A stretch of 64,000 bases of DNA from Astragalus membranaceus. Its lineage: Eukaryota > Streptophyta > Magnoliopsida > Fabales > Fabaceae. The notes below the pieces were generated by a model. The model was given only the letters and a program-made list of their open reading frames with translations. It was not told where the DNA came from and did not search any database. Within the stretch, counting starts at the first letter, position 1. Every line of letters starts with the position of its first letter. Location: NCBI GenBank assembly GCA_039519185.1, contig CM076846.1, positions 154,428,406-154,492,405 of the forward strand, given 5' to 3'. The translations under genes were made by a program, and so were the position numbers. Shown here in pieces: positions 11,150-20,534 of this stretch.

Positions 11150-12014
11150 TGAACTGAGGTGCTCGACCTTGGTACGGGCAAGGGAAGTCGAGTCCTAAGT
11201 CCGAATGTATGAATTGATTGGATGAGCGATGTCTGGTCGTACTCAGAGTCATGCCCGGGTGGTGGTACCTGCAATGACACTCCGACGCTCAAGTCAGTGG
11301 AATAAGAGTGCGAGCAGAGTAACAATATGAGTCAAAATTACTTAACCTTCTTAGTGGGAACAATGCCTCTTTATATAGAGTTAGAGGAACAGCGCTGGCG
11401 CCATTGGATCATCATGGTCGATCTCGCACTACAAAAAAAACACTGATTAGCGACGGACCTCGCAAAAACAGTCATTAGCGAGAGAATTAGCGAGGGCATA
11501 GAGCTGTCAATTTTTTTGTCATTAGCGAGGGAATTAGCGAGGGAACTGTCCCTCGCTAATGACTGCCCTCGCTAATTCTCTCGCTAAATTTTGCTTTTTC
11601 AGATGATGGGACTCAGCGCAGGGGTTGGTAAAGGTGCAGAAATTAGCGAGGGACAGTTCCCTCGCTAATTCCCTCGCTAACGTTAACTTTTCCGATGATG
11701 AGACAGTTCCCTCGCTAATTCCCTCACAATTTTTTTTCTTTTTTCCTTTATATCCGTTTACACCCTCACTCTTCTTTCTCACTCACTCACTCTTCACCAT
11801 TCCTCTTCCCCCTTCCACTTCCTCTCACACCCTTCTTCTCTCTTCACTCTTCCAACACCACCACCACCACCATCATCTCCACCTCCTCTCACACTCTTCT
11901 TCTCTCTTCACTCTTCCAACACCACCACCACCACCACATACCTCCTACCACTCTCACTCACTCTCTCTTACTCTTCACCACCACCAACCCACCACCCCAC
12001 CACCACCACTCTCA

Positions 12015-12064
<50 letters not shown>

Positions 12065-12686
12065 TCTTCTCCTTCTCTCTCTACTCTAAACCACCCATCA
12101 CCACCACCACCACGCCACCACCACACCACCACCACGCCACCACCACCACTCTCACTCCTCTCTCTCTCTCTTTCTCCCTTACTCTTCTCCTTCTCTCTAC
12201 TCTAAACCACCCATCACCACCACCACCACCACCACACATCACCACAAAATTAATAATATAATATAATATTCATTAATTAATATATATAAAAAAAACAAGC
12301 CATTCAGCACTGGACACGTGTCATTTTTTTTTGAAAACTGCAGTCATTAGCGAGGGCAAAAGCCGTCGCTAATTCCTGTGCATTTACCAACCCCTGCAAC
12401 TGAGTCCCATCACCTGAAAAGCTGCAGTCATTAGCGAGGGAACTAGCGACGGCATAGTCCCTCGCTAATTAGCGAGGGATCCAAGTTCCCTCACTAATCC
12501 CATTTGCGAGGAGGGAATTAGCGAGGGAACCAGTCCATCGCTAAGTCCCTCGCAAATGACCATTAGTGAGGGAATCAGGTCATTTTTGCGAGAGAACTGT
12601 CCCTCGCTAATGACTAGTTTTTTTGTAGTGTCGACCGTTGATCATGCGAGATGCAGCGAGGGTTGATCTTGTTGGATTTTGCTAAC
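11150..12686 (-). mobile_element. Solo LTR of a Tat-type gypsy element, split by a CACTA insertion
   Basis: Plus-strand TGAACTGAGG (11150) to GCTAAC(A) (12686/7) is flanked by ATTTT (11145-11149 and 12687-12691). Without the 1.2 kb CACTA insertion the LTR is about 330 bp, close to its relatives of 348-405 bp here. It contains GGTACCTGCAATGACACTCCGACGCTCAAGTCAG, given here only as the family landmark at 11264-11297, and a TATA-like TATATAAAG on the minus strand near 11372. The low-complexity target duplication also fits an alternative right end at 14078 (CTAGAACA followed by ATTTT), so the right boundary is uncertain. Confidence 0.5.
11427..12630. mobile_element. Non-autonomous CACTA element, 1204 bp
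   Basis: The left end is CACTACAAAAAAAACA and the right end TTTTTTTGTAGTG, a clear inverted terminal pair flanked by TCG on both sides (11424-11426 and 12631-12633). Subterminal arrays of TTAGCGAGGGA and TCCCTCGCTAA fill about 300 bp at each end. The middle holds only pyrimidine-rich simple sequence, including a (CT)n run at about 12011-12060 and CCACCA runs, with no transposase. Mobilisation would need an autonomous relative. Frames across this region are products of simple repeats. Confidence 0.9.
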
Positions 12687-12691
12687 ATTTT

Positions 12692-13048
12692 CTTGATTTA
12701 CTCAGCAGGGGTGTGTTCAGCAACACAGCAGGTGCAAGAAGTAAACCATAAACAGGGAAGGCCCAAATTATCAATCAAAAATCACACGGGTCCAAAAATG
12801 CTCATGCGGCACCCAGCAACCCGTCTACTGTTCAAGTGCGCGGATCTGCTTTCGGATATGGGTATGACCCGGTTCTTTTAACAAAAGAACCAAAACCCTA
12901 ACTCAGCTTCACTTTCACGCTTTTCTTCTCTTTCTTCTCTTTCTACACGCTCTGAACCTCTCCTTTCTTCTCCACTCCTCTCTGCTAGGGTTCACCACGG
13001 TTCTCAGTGATTGAAGCTTCCAAATGCTTCAATCACACCTCTAATGGT
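12692..13048. other. LTR-like or leader-like sequence of uncertain origin
   Basis: This stretch contains AACCAAAACCCTAACTC and CTCTTTC-rich leader-like sequence. A short frame at 12651-12881 shows no known domain. It may be part of a larger Tat-type LTR interrupted by the solo LTR at 13054, because 13930-14078 resembles the end of such an LTR. Confidence 0.3.
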
Positions 13049-13053
13049 GACTA

Positions 13054-13870
13054 TGAGTGAACGGTAACAAAACCCCTTTAGTTTCGTTGCTGGTTTCACA
13101 GGATTTGATGTTCTCACTTACGAACGGGATTTTGTTCTTGTTTGTTGATGCGAAGTCACACATCGCTTGATTTCCTCAAGCTATCTGCAGCATTGGCTAC
13201 GCAAGGTACTGATCTTCCACCAGATCCTTTATTACTTTCAGTTTTACACTTGAATCAAAACCCTAACTCTGGTTTTGCTGTTTGCAGGTTACGAAGATCC
13301 AACATGAAGATGATACGAGCCTCAACGAAGGTAAAACAGCAACAACTTTTGTGTTTTAACTTCGTTTTGTTGATTTTATGCAAACCCTAACTTGTTTACC
13401 TTGTTTTTTGACTTCTGGATGTGTGTTCTTGATGAACACTTTAAGCAACGAACCTGTGGATCTTCCTTAAGACCACAAAGGTAAATTTCTTACACCTTCT
13501 CTTTCTATTTTCTCTTCTGTTTTAAGTTTCAGTCACTGAAACCTTTTTCTGACTTGTATTCCTTTCTTTCTTTGCGAGAGTCTATCTTCCACCACTTGTT
13601 GAAGACCAATGATACACAAGGACTTTAGAGGACTACACATACACAGGAGGCAGAGAAGAATAGCACACAGAGAAGAGAAGAACCGAATGTAGTTAAACTT
13701 GTAAAACTGTATATTATTTCTATATTTTTCAGTGAGTATGTACATATGTATTTATAGCTTTCTCTGGGACACTTAGTTGTTAGTTTAGAGTTTGTTGTAG
13801 TTAACAAACTCAGTTTGTTAAACAGTTTAACAAACTATCAGTTAGTTAGTAACTAACTTTTGCTGTAACA
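13054..13870 (-). mobile_element. Probable copia-like solo LTR
   Basis: Read on the minus strand it begins TGTTACAGCAAAAGTTAG and ends CCGTTCACTCA. It is flanked by GACTA (13049-13053 and 13871-13875). A TATA-like CTATAAATACATATG lies about 110 bp inside the minus-strand start, as in Ty1/copia LTRs. No internal coding region, primer site or second LTR was found. The assignment rests on TG..CA ends, the 5-bp flank match and the TATA position. Confidence 0.5.
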
Positions 13871-13875
13871 GACTA

Positions 13876-14078
13876 TTTAAACAGGGACCTTATCTATATA
13901 GATTCCAACGGCTATTTCTGTTTAAAATAGCTGTTAGAGTTTTAGGGTTTTTGCTTAAAAGCCAATAGATATGAGCCGTTGATCTTAGTGGATTCGGGTA
14001 ATGATTCCTCCATCTTGATGATGGGCCGGTCTTTGGCCTGCCCCAGACCTGTTTGGGCCGAAGGTCTAGTCTAGAACA
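13876..14078 (-). mobile_element. Fragment resembling the U3 end of a Tat-type LTR
   Basis: GAGCCGTTGATCTTAGTGGA near 13973 parallels GAGCTGTTGATCCTGCGGAT in the LTR at 53732-54136. The stretch ends GGTCTAGTCTAGAACA, paralleling GGCCCAGTCCGGAACA there. The rest of that LTR was not found immediately to the left, so this is either a separate fragment or the true right end of the LTR starting at 11150. Confidence 0.4.
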
Positions 14079-14083
14079 ATTTT

Positions 14084-14753
14084 AATTTTAATTTTGTATT
14101 TCATGGTGTATAATATTTATTTTATTTATTATTTGGCAAGACTATTTCACACTTAAATGTTAAATTGTTGGTATCCCCAATATTCATTAAACAAATAAAA
14201 CAATTTTTTTGTCGTCTTTGACAAGATTATAAATAAACATCATACATATTATTAAAATAATATGTATATCATACATTAGAATTCAAATTTGGGAACCATC
14301 TCCATATCATTGAAATTGCGAATGCAATTATCAACGGGAACAAACTAATAAAATAATTGAATGTTAATCCAACTACTCATAGTTTCATTAATTGATAATT
14401 GATAATTTACACTAAAAATAATGAAAAACAAAAGAAATATGATGTACTAATTATTTTTATTTTATTCATGTCCCACGATGGCAGGTTTACACGTCTCATA
14501 TTTGGCACTTGGCAGGGTAAATTAGGAAACAAAACAAAAAAAACCGACGAACCATCATCTTTCTCTCTGGAGAAATCCTGAACCGGTATCTCACAAACTC
14601 GTTGAACTACAAAATTGGGAAGAACCAGCTATGTTCCTCTTCCCCCACAATGAGAAAGAAAATAGTGTAGTGTAATGTAAGAATACAAAATACTACGCGC
14701 GCGCGTGACTCGTTTAATTCGATTCACAACACGCAATACACACAAAAAAGCTC
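14084..14753. other. Downstream flank of the LBD gene
   Basis: AT-rich DNA with no recognised gene. It includes the likely 3' untranslated region of the minus-strand LBD gene next to 14754 and an alternating purine-pyrimidine run (about 14696-14705). No polyadenylation signal could be fixed with confidence. Confidence 0.4.
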
Positions 14754-15544
14754 TCATATGAAAAGGTTGAGAACTTTCCGGTCCCCGCCGCGAGCCCACT
14801 GATCTCCGATCCTTGTCTCCAAGCACACCGTCGTCGTAACGGATTCCTCTGATGTCATTGACGGTGATCCTGGCCGGCGTTTCTCCGACTCTTTTTGCAG
14901 GAAAATCGGCGTCAATCGGAGATCAAGATTGGTCGCCGCCGGTAGCTTCACGTGCTCCTCCGATCGCTTGCGTTTTCCGCCGGTAGAAACCTTATGATTA
15001 GATCGCGAGCCGTTGAGCCGAAGATTCGGATCTCGGATCCTCCAAATATCCGTGGAGGTGTCTTCCGCCTCCGACGCCTCGTCGGTGGCAGCAGGAGGAG
15101 CGTTCATGTAGGTAAGAACTGGCAAGGGCCTAAGTGTGCCACCGCGGAGAACGGTCTCGACCGCTGCCTGACACACGTGCCAGTTTCCAGTCCACAGAAG
15201 CCCCACCGCACCGTTGACCGGATTGACCGTTCTTCCACACGCTTCGAACAGCAGAGACTGAAACAGAGCTGCATAGAGAGCACGCAAAGAGGCATTAGTT
15301 CAGAATAACTAACAGTAAAATGAAGTAGAAATCAAATTAATTAATTAGTTAATTAACTACCAGGTCTTTGTGCTTCAGGTACGTTGGAAATGAAGGACAT
15401 GAGGCCAGCGCGGCCAAAGAATTTGGCTACGAAAACGGTGGCGTGGCCTTGGGCTTCAGGGGTTTCGATCCATTGCAAACAAGGGCGCAAAATACAGGAT
15501 TCGCTGCAACCCTTTCGAAGAACACGGCACCCGTTGCAACTCAT
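14754..15544 (-). CDS. Class II LOB-domain transcription factor, LBD37/38/39 type
   Basis: Two exons, 15544-15361 and 15268-14754, are joined by a 92-bp intron with a GTAGTTAATT donor and TATGCAG acceptor, giving 232 residues. The protein opens MSCNGCRVLRKGCSESC, the CX2CX6CX3C zinc-finger-like LOB motif (Cys3, 6, 13, 17). It continues ATVFVAKFFGRAGLMSF (GAS block) and, across the splice, ALFQSLLFEACGRTVNPV and GLLWTGNWHVCQAAVETVLRGG. The start and the lack of the class I leucine-zipper-like spacing place it in class II. The tail, rich in Ser/Glu with KRKRSEE and ending KVLNLFI, resembles Arabidopsis LBD37/38/39, nuclear repressors linked to nitrogen response and anthocyanin genes. That role here is inferred from homology. 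It appears intact and is the only complete host gene recognised in the window. Confidence 0.93.
15269..15360 (-). other. Intron of the LBD gene
   Basis: Minus-strand GT donor (revcomp of 15351-15360) and AG acceptor (15269-15270) restore the LOB reading frame exactly across the splice: P-(G|CT)-L-F-Q, giving RPALFQSLL. The intron is AT-rich, and its position in the codon for the Ala after RP fits this gene family. Confidence 0.9.
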
Positions 15545-16396
15545 GCTACCTCTTAATCTTAACTATTGAATTTTAACTTTTACTAATACACCACCCAGTT
15601 GGCAAATCGATCTCACATGAAAACGTTAGAGATGTTAGAAAGAGGAGAAGGGGATAATAATGGGAATTTGGGTTTGGTTGATAGAGAAAGAGAGGGGATG
15701 GGAGAATGCGAATTGAGGTGCAACTAGGATATAAATAAAGGGAAGAAGAAGGAAGAGGCAGGAGAAGGAGTTGGCGAGGGTTTGGTTGGTAGTTAACTAT
15801 GGTTAGGTTAAGTTAGTGTTGCAAGTGGAGAGAGACGTGGGGGAGCGTGAGTGTGTTTGAGCGGGCAGTGACCTTTTCTGTTTGTGTGGGAGGGTGAGAT
15901 TCCAATGTCTTTGGCGTCCGCGGCTCCGTGTTTCCGCGCATGAATGTTCCTTCCTCCACCGTTGGATAATTTTAAATTCTTAATCCTCATTTCTTATTAG
16001 TTCTCGTAATTGTCCAATCAAAACATTTAACACTTTGTTTGTTTGGATGGTGAGAGACAATGAATGAAAAGAAAGTAAAATGGATGAATGTAGGTGGAAA
16101 GTTAGATGATTTTCTACTTGTTTGTTTGGTATAGGTGAAACTTGAAGAAAAGAGAGAGATATATTTGTAAAAAGACAAAAAATATACTTAGATAAACATT
16201 AAGTATGATAAAAAACGAAAATAAATAAAGTTTAAAATATTTATTTTATGTCTTAAAATAAAATACGTTATTTAAAAATACAAAATATTAATTAATTAAT
16301 TAAAGGTGCTATAAAACAAAAGAAATTTTTTTAAAATAAAACTATATATATTACTATATTTTTTTAGTTCGAGGTAATGAATTAATTATTAAATTG
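15545..16396 (-). promoter_or_regulatory. Upstream region of the LBD gene
   Basis: On the minus strand, a TATA-like TTTATTTATATCC lies at about 15729-15741, roughly 185 bp upstream of the start codon and followed by a C/T-rich leader. Further upstream there is AT-rich DNA without another gene up to the solo LTR at 16402. The TATA assignment is inference from spacing and composition. No known regulatory elements are claimed. Confidence 0.35.
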
Positions 16397-16401
16397 ATCA
16401 T

Positions 16402-17913
16402 TGTTGACTCACGGTCATATGTATAATATTGTTCAGTTTTAGAACCAAAATTGCTGTTATTTGATTGTATCTCAGTCTATTGCCAGGGAATTTAGCGTAG
16501 TTTTAGATTAATGTATTGGAATTGCATTGTAAGCTATTTCCCCCATCCTTAGTGCCAATTGCCGTGGAAAACCTTCAGTTTGATGTGGCGTTAACTAGCG
16601 AACCAGACACTTGCCTAGTGACGCAGCAGAGAAAAGAAGGAGAAGGTTCGGGTAGTCTTCGCGTCGCGATACAGAAGCTTCGCGTCGCGAAGCAGTTTTT
16701 TTAGCCTCATCGCGTCGCGACGCCGACCTGAAGTTTTGATGTTTTATTCAGTTTTGCGAGTTTCGAACGGCACTTCGTCTTGGATGAGAGAATAGGGTTT
16801 TGAGCAGCAGCAAGGGGCGATTTTGGGAGCTTCTCTACACTTGGGAACAAAGAATTGAAGGATCTCATGTACTCCTCTTTGTGTAATTCCTTCTTAATCT
16901 TATCTTTTATTCCTTTGATGATGTGTAACTAATTCTTTAGGGTTGGGATGAGATGAATCTCTCCAAAACTACCATGGGAACCCTTGCTATTATCAATTCG
17001 ATTATTATTCAGTTTAACAATTGCATTTACCTTCGTTCTTACTAGGGATGTCAAAATGGGCTTGGCCCGCCGGGCCGGCCCGTTGGCCCACCAAAAAATG
17101 GCGGGCAGGGCTAAGGTATTGTTGCCCGCCAGCCCGCGTTGCCCGGCCCGCTTCGCCCGCCAGCCCGCGGGCTAAACACTGTGGCGGGCCAAACCGCCTG
17201 TTAGCGCTTTTTTTTAAATTCAGTGTAAATTGACGGGCCAGCCCGCCAGCCCGCCACTTCGCGGGCAGGGCATGAATTTTGCGCCCGCGTTCTGTTAACG
17301 GGCCGGGCCGCCCGATTTTTCACGGGCATAACGCTTAACGGGCCGGGCCGGGCCGCCCGTTTTGACATCCCTAGTTCTTACCGCTTTGCAATAATATCTG
17401 TTGTTGTACTGATTTAGGGTTGATGTTCACCATTGGAAAATGGGTATGTTTGCCTGATCTTGGGGTTTTAGGTCACGAACTTGATGATCATAGGAATATG
17501 GGATTGGGTTTATGAATTCAATAATTCTTATGTTTAATGCTTTGTCTAATGGTGATTCACTTAAGGAATTAGGGTTTTCCATTAGAGAAAATGGGTTTTG
17601 AGGCAAGGGATTGTCCTTAACCTATTAATTGAACTGAATCTGTTAAATTGGGTAATTAATTCGAAATTGGTGGAAGGTTCATACATGATAGCATAGGGGA
17701 GAGGATTTGATTCCTAATCGCTTGGTTCTCTTATTTCTATTGCCAATATTCTGTTTCGGTTACTATAAAATACAATTCCATTTCAATTGTTTACATCTAA
17801 GAATTACCACACTTGCTTGTTAATAATAACTCTCAATCCCTGTGGATACGACTTGGTTCTTACTGTTTTACTATTACTTGCAACGATTCGGTACACTTGT
17901 CGAAATCCTAACA
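16402..17913 (+). mobile_element. Solo LTR of an Athila-like gypsy element, containing a hAT MITE
   Basis: TGTTGACTCACGG (16402) to AAATCCTAACA (17913) is flanked by ATCAT (16397-16401 and 17914-17918). The right end, CAATCCCTGTGGATACGAC then CAACGATTCGGTACACTTG, parallels the end of the Athila LTR at 22030 (CAATCCTCGTGGGAACGATC, then GTACGACGTGTATACTTG). Removing the MITE and its duplication leaves about 1173 bp. No internal coding region or partner LTR is present. Three copies of TCGCGTCGCGA lie at 16659, 16680 and 16710. Confidence 0.65.
17043..17373. mobile_element. hAT-type MITE, 331 bp, GC-rich
   Basis: Inverted termini TAGGGATGTCAAAATGGGC and GCCCGTTTTGACATCCCTA are flanked by the 8-bp duplication GTTCTTAC (17035-17042 and 17374-17381), which is diagnostic of the hAT superfamily. 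The interior is dense in GGGCCGGGCC and CCCGCC words and has no transposase. Frames here are GC-repeat artefacts. Confidence 0.92.
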
Positions 17914-18045
17914 ATCATTCACCTCGTCATTTTGAAAGAAAAAAAAATTTCATATTAAACAATGTGACTAACAGAAAAAAAATTGATCAAAAAAATAACA
18001 AAGAGCAATGTGGAATCATAAAAAAAAGGCTTAATTGCAATTTTG

Positions 18046-19218
18046 GATGACTTGATCCTTGCTGGAAATAATCTCACTGAAATACACGCTGTTAAGTTTT
18101 ATTTGGACTCTGCATTAAGAATCAAAGATCTCGAGAACCTTCACTATTTTCTCGATTTGGAAGTGGCATGCGCAGACCTTGGTATTTCCCTTTGCCAACG
18201 AAAATATGTGTTGGATCTTCTACATGACACTGGTCTCACTGTCGCCAAACCAGTAGTCACCCCCATGGTTTAAACCCACAAACTCCATCTCACTGAGACC
18301 TCTAAACCCATTGATTATAGCAGCTACGGGCGCTTAATTAGTCGCTTACTCTACTTGACAACAACAACTTAGCCAATACATAGCAACCCCTATTGAGCTC
18401 CATTTACAAGCAGCTCATTATGTTCTTCGCTACATCATGAAGCCTCCTACTTAAGGCATTTTCCTTTCAACATCCTTACCTCTACAACTGAAAGCATTCA
18501 ACGATGTCGATTGGGCTACTTGCTCAACTACATGCAAATTTGTCACTAGGTTTTGTGTCTTTCTGAGAGACTCCCTAATTTCTTGGCATTTTAAGAAGTA
18601 GAACACCGTGTCTCGGTCTTCTTCGGAGTCCAATACAGAGCAGTAGCTTCCACCATTTGCGAGTTACAATGGTTAACTCACTTGTTGAATAATTTCTAGA
18701 TTTCCATTCATCTCTCCAGCTCTTCTATGCTATGACAGTTAGTCTGCCTGCCACATTGCTGCCAATTCTAGCTTTTATGATTGTACAAAACACATTGATA
18801 TTGATTGTCATGTGCAGTGGCGGACCCAGGACCCCGGGATCAGGGGTGTCAAATTTTTTAAGGCCAGTGTCAAATGGGTGCAAAACTTGGTCTACTAGTA
18901 CAATCTAAATTTTTCAGGGGTTCAAAATTAAAATTTCAAGGGATTTAGCCTATTTATATAGGGTGGTAAGTGTAATTTTTTTTTTCAGGGGGTTCAACTG
19001 AACCCCTCACTACAAGTTGAACCCCCTCACTACAAGGCAGGTCCGCCACTGGTCATGTGGTTCAAGAGAAATTATTGCAAGTCAAACTCTTCCAGCTATT
19101 ACTAGTTCCCAGTTTGGCTCAACTAGCAGATCTATTGAGGATACTGTTGGATCCTCAACCTTTTGGTTCCCTCCTTCTCAAGCTGGGTGTGATAGACATT
19201 CACTCTTCGGGGGGGGGG
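18046..19218 (+). pseudogene. Ty1/copia pol remnant (reverse transcriptase end and RNase H)
   Basis: The frame begins at the DD of the YVDD catalytic box with DDLILAGNNLTEIHAVKFYL, runs through NLHYFLDLEVACADLGISL and RKYVLDLLHDTGL, and then continues with stops through LIGR/YLT-type, WATC-type and HIDIDCH segments. After the hAT MITE it resumes as VVQEKLLQVKLFQLLLVPSL and LLKLGVIDIHSS. A G-run at 19208-19217 is a plausible polypurine tract. This is the copia RT C-terminal part and RNase H, 5' truncated and full of stops, so non-functional. The N-terminal gag, protease and integrase are absent. Confidence 0.85.
18815..19051. mobile_element. hAT-type MITE, 237 bp, inside the copia remnant
   Basis: Inverted termini CAGTGGCGGACC and GGTCCGCCACTG are flanked by an 8-bp duplication, GTCATGTG (18807-18814 and 19052-19059). 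Skipping the element and one duplication restores the copia RNase H reading through DIDCH-VVQEKL, independent support for the boundaries. Confidence 0.92.
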
Positions 19219-19410
19219 GTAATTAGAGTGCATATAGCATAATTGATTAATATTTATTGTTAGTAATCAGTTAGTATTAGGCCTTAGTTAGTTAAACTTT
19301 TAAGCTTATGTTAGTTAGCGTTAGTCAATCATTTTACTGGTTTTACATTTTGTGTATAAACAATCTTTCAACATCAATGAAGAGTAGTGCTCATTATGCA
19401 AGATTAATTT
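19219..19410 (+). mobile_element. Partial copia 3' LTR, cut by the Tat-type insertion
   Basis: Sequence after the G-run contains TTAGTTAGTTAAAC and a TATA-like GTGTATAAACAATC, then is interrupted at 19410/35216 by the nested gypsy elements (target duplication AATTT). The continuation at 35216 should hold the remainder of this LTR, but its right end was not identified. Confidence 0.45.
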
Positions 19411-19758
19411 TGTTCTGTACCGTATTTCTGGACCTGTATCCGATCTTAGACACAAAGTCCGATCCGAGATAGTTGGTAGGGGTTGGTCTTGATCAACCGA
19501 GCTCCGCTTCCGATCCGGGGCAGGTGGTACCTGCGAGGACACTCCGACGCTCAAGTCAGCCAGAGAGCTAATTAGAGGTGAAGAGTAGGAAAGAGTGTGT
19601 ACCTTTAATGAAGCATTCAATGCTTATTTATAGAGTTTGGTGGTGTTAGACCTGATGAATCAGGACCGTCCGATCTTGCGCTGCGATCTCAACCATTGGT
19701 TGATGGATCTACATTTGGTGTTGGGCCTCATTATTGTGGATTGGGCCAATCCATAACA
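19411..19758 (-). repeat. 3' LTR of the gag-only element
   Basis: The plus strand reads TGTTCTGTACCG to CAATCCATAACA. A minus-strand TATA box, CTATAAATAAGC, covers 19625-19632, and the landmark CTGACTTGAGCGTCGGAGTG is on the minus strand near 19540-19558. The internal flank on the minus strand, CTTGGGGGGCAAC, is the likely polypurine tract. Confidence 0.9.
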
Positions 19759-19859
19759 GTTGCCCCCCAAGTCGGGTCGTCTTGGGGCGAGCTAGACTTG
19801 ATGCCTTATATGGACTTTGTGAGAGTTTTTGAAATTGAGGTCGGACCTTCGTGGCGAAC

Positions 19860-20078
19860 TTCTTCAAGGCCGGGCTTATAGCTACAAATAGGGCTTCCCC
19901 CAGCCTCGGAGTGCCCGAGATACGGGTCTTGTCAAAGATCTTTGAGTGTCGGGCTGGGCTTATACCAACGAGGGTGTCTGCCCCCAGCCTCAGAGTGCCC
20001 GAGATACGGGTCTTGTCAAAAGATCTTCGAGGCCGGGCTTATACCAGCAAGGGTGTTTGCCACCAGCCTCGGCAATGT
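19860..20078. repeat. Diverged tandem repeats of about 80 bp in the gag-only element
   Basis: CCAGCCTCGGAGTGCCCGAG and GGCCGGGCTTATA phrases recur at about 19902, 19986 and 20064 (spacing 84 and 78 bp). They sit in the 3' untranslated zone of the element, next to the 117-bp array. Confidence 0.75.
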
Positions 20079-20478
20079 TAAAAACATGACCAACTGAGGG
20101 ACTCGAGGTGTCAATTTAAAGTCGCCTTCAGGGCAGTTTACCGGGACTCGGCCCAGATCGAACTCGCCCTTCAGGGTAATGGCAAACTCGGCCATTTAAA
20201 ACGTGACCACCTGAGGGACTCGAGGTGTCAATTTAAAGTCGCCTTCAGGGCAGTTTACCGGGACTCGGCCCAGATCGAACTCGCCCTTCAGGGTAATGGC
20301 AAACTCGGCCATTTAAAACGTGACCACCTGAGGGACTCGAGGTGTCAATTTAAAGTCGCCTTCAGGGCAGTTTACCGGGACTCGGCCCAGATCGAACTCG
20401 CCCTTCAGGGTAATGGCAAACTCGGCCATTTAAAACGTGACCACCTGAGGGACTCGAGGTGTCAATTTAAAGTCGGAG
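20079..20478. repeat. Tandem array of a 117-bp unit, about 3.4 copies
   Basis: ACTCGAGGTGTCAATTTAAA starts at 20101, 20218, 20335 and 20452, exactly 117 bp apart. The copies are nearly identical apart from the first. The unit includes CAGTTTACCGGGACTCGGCC and GAACTCGCCCTTCAGGG. A diverged single relative occurs near 57246-57300, in the corresponding zone of another Tat element. Confidence 0.93.
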
Positions 20479-20534
20479 GATCTCTGTGGGCAAGAGCGCC
20501 GACGTTCCTGCCTCGGGAATTTTTCCCGGCTTCT

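Noticed and set aside
11534..12089. ORFs across the 11427-12630 CACTA element
   Set aside because: Produced by TTAGCGAGGGA subterminal repeats and CT/CCA simple sequence.
17021..17233. Ala/Arg/Pro-rich ORFs in the GC-rich MITE
   Set aside because: Translations of GGGCC/CCCGCC repeats in a non-coding hAT MITE with a clear 8-bp duplication.
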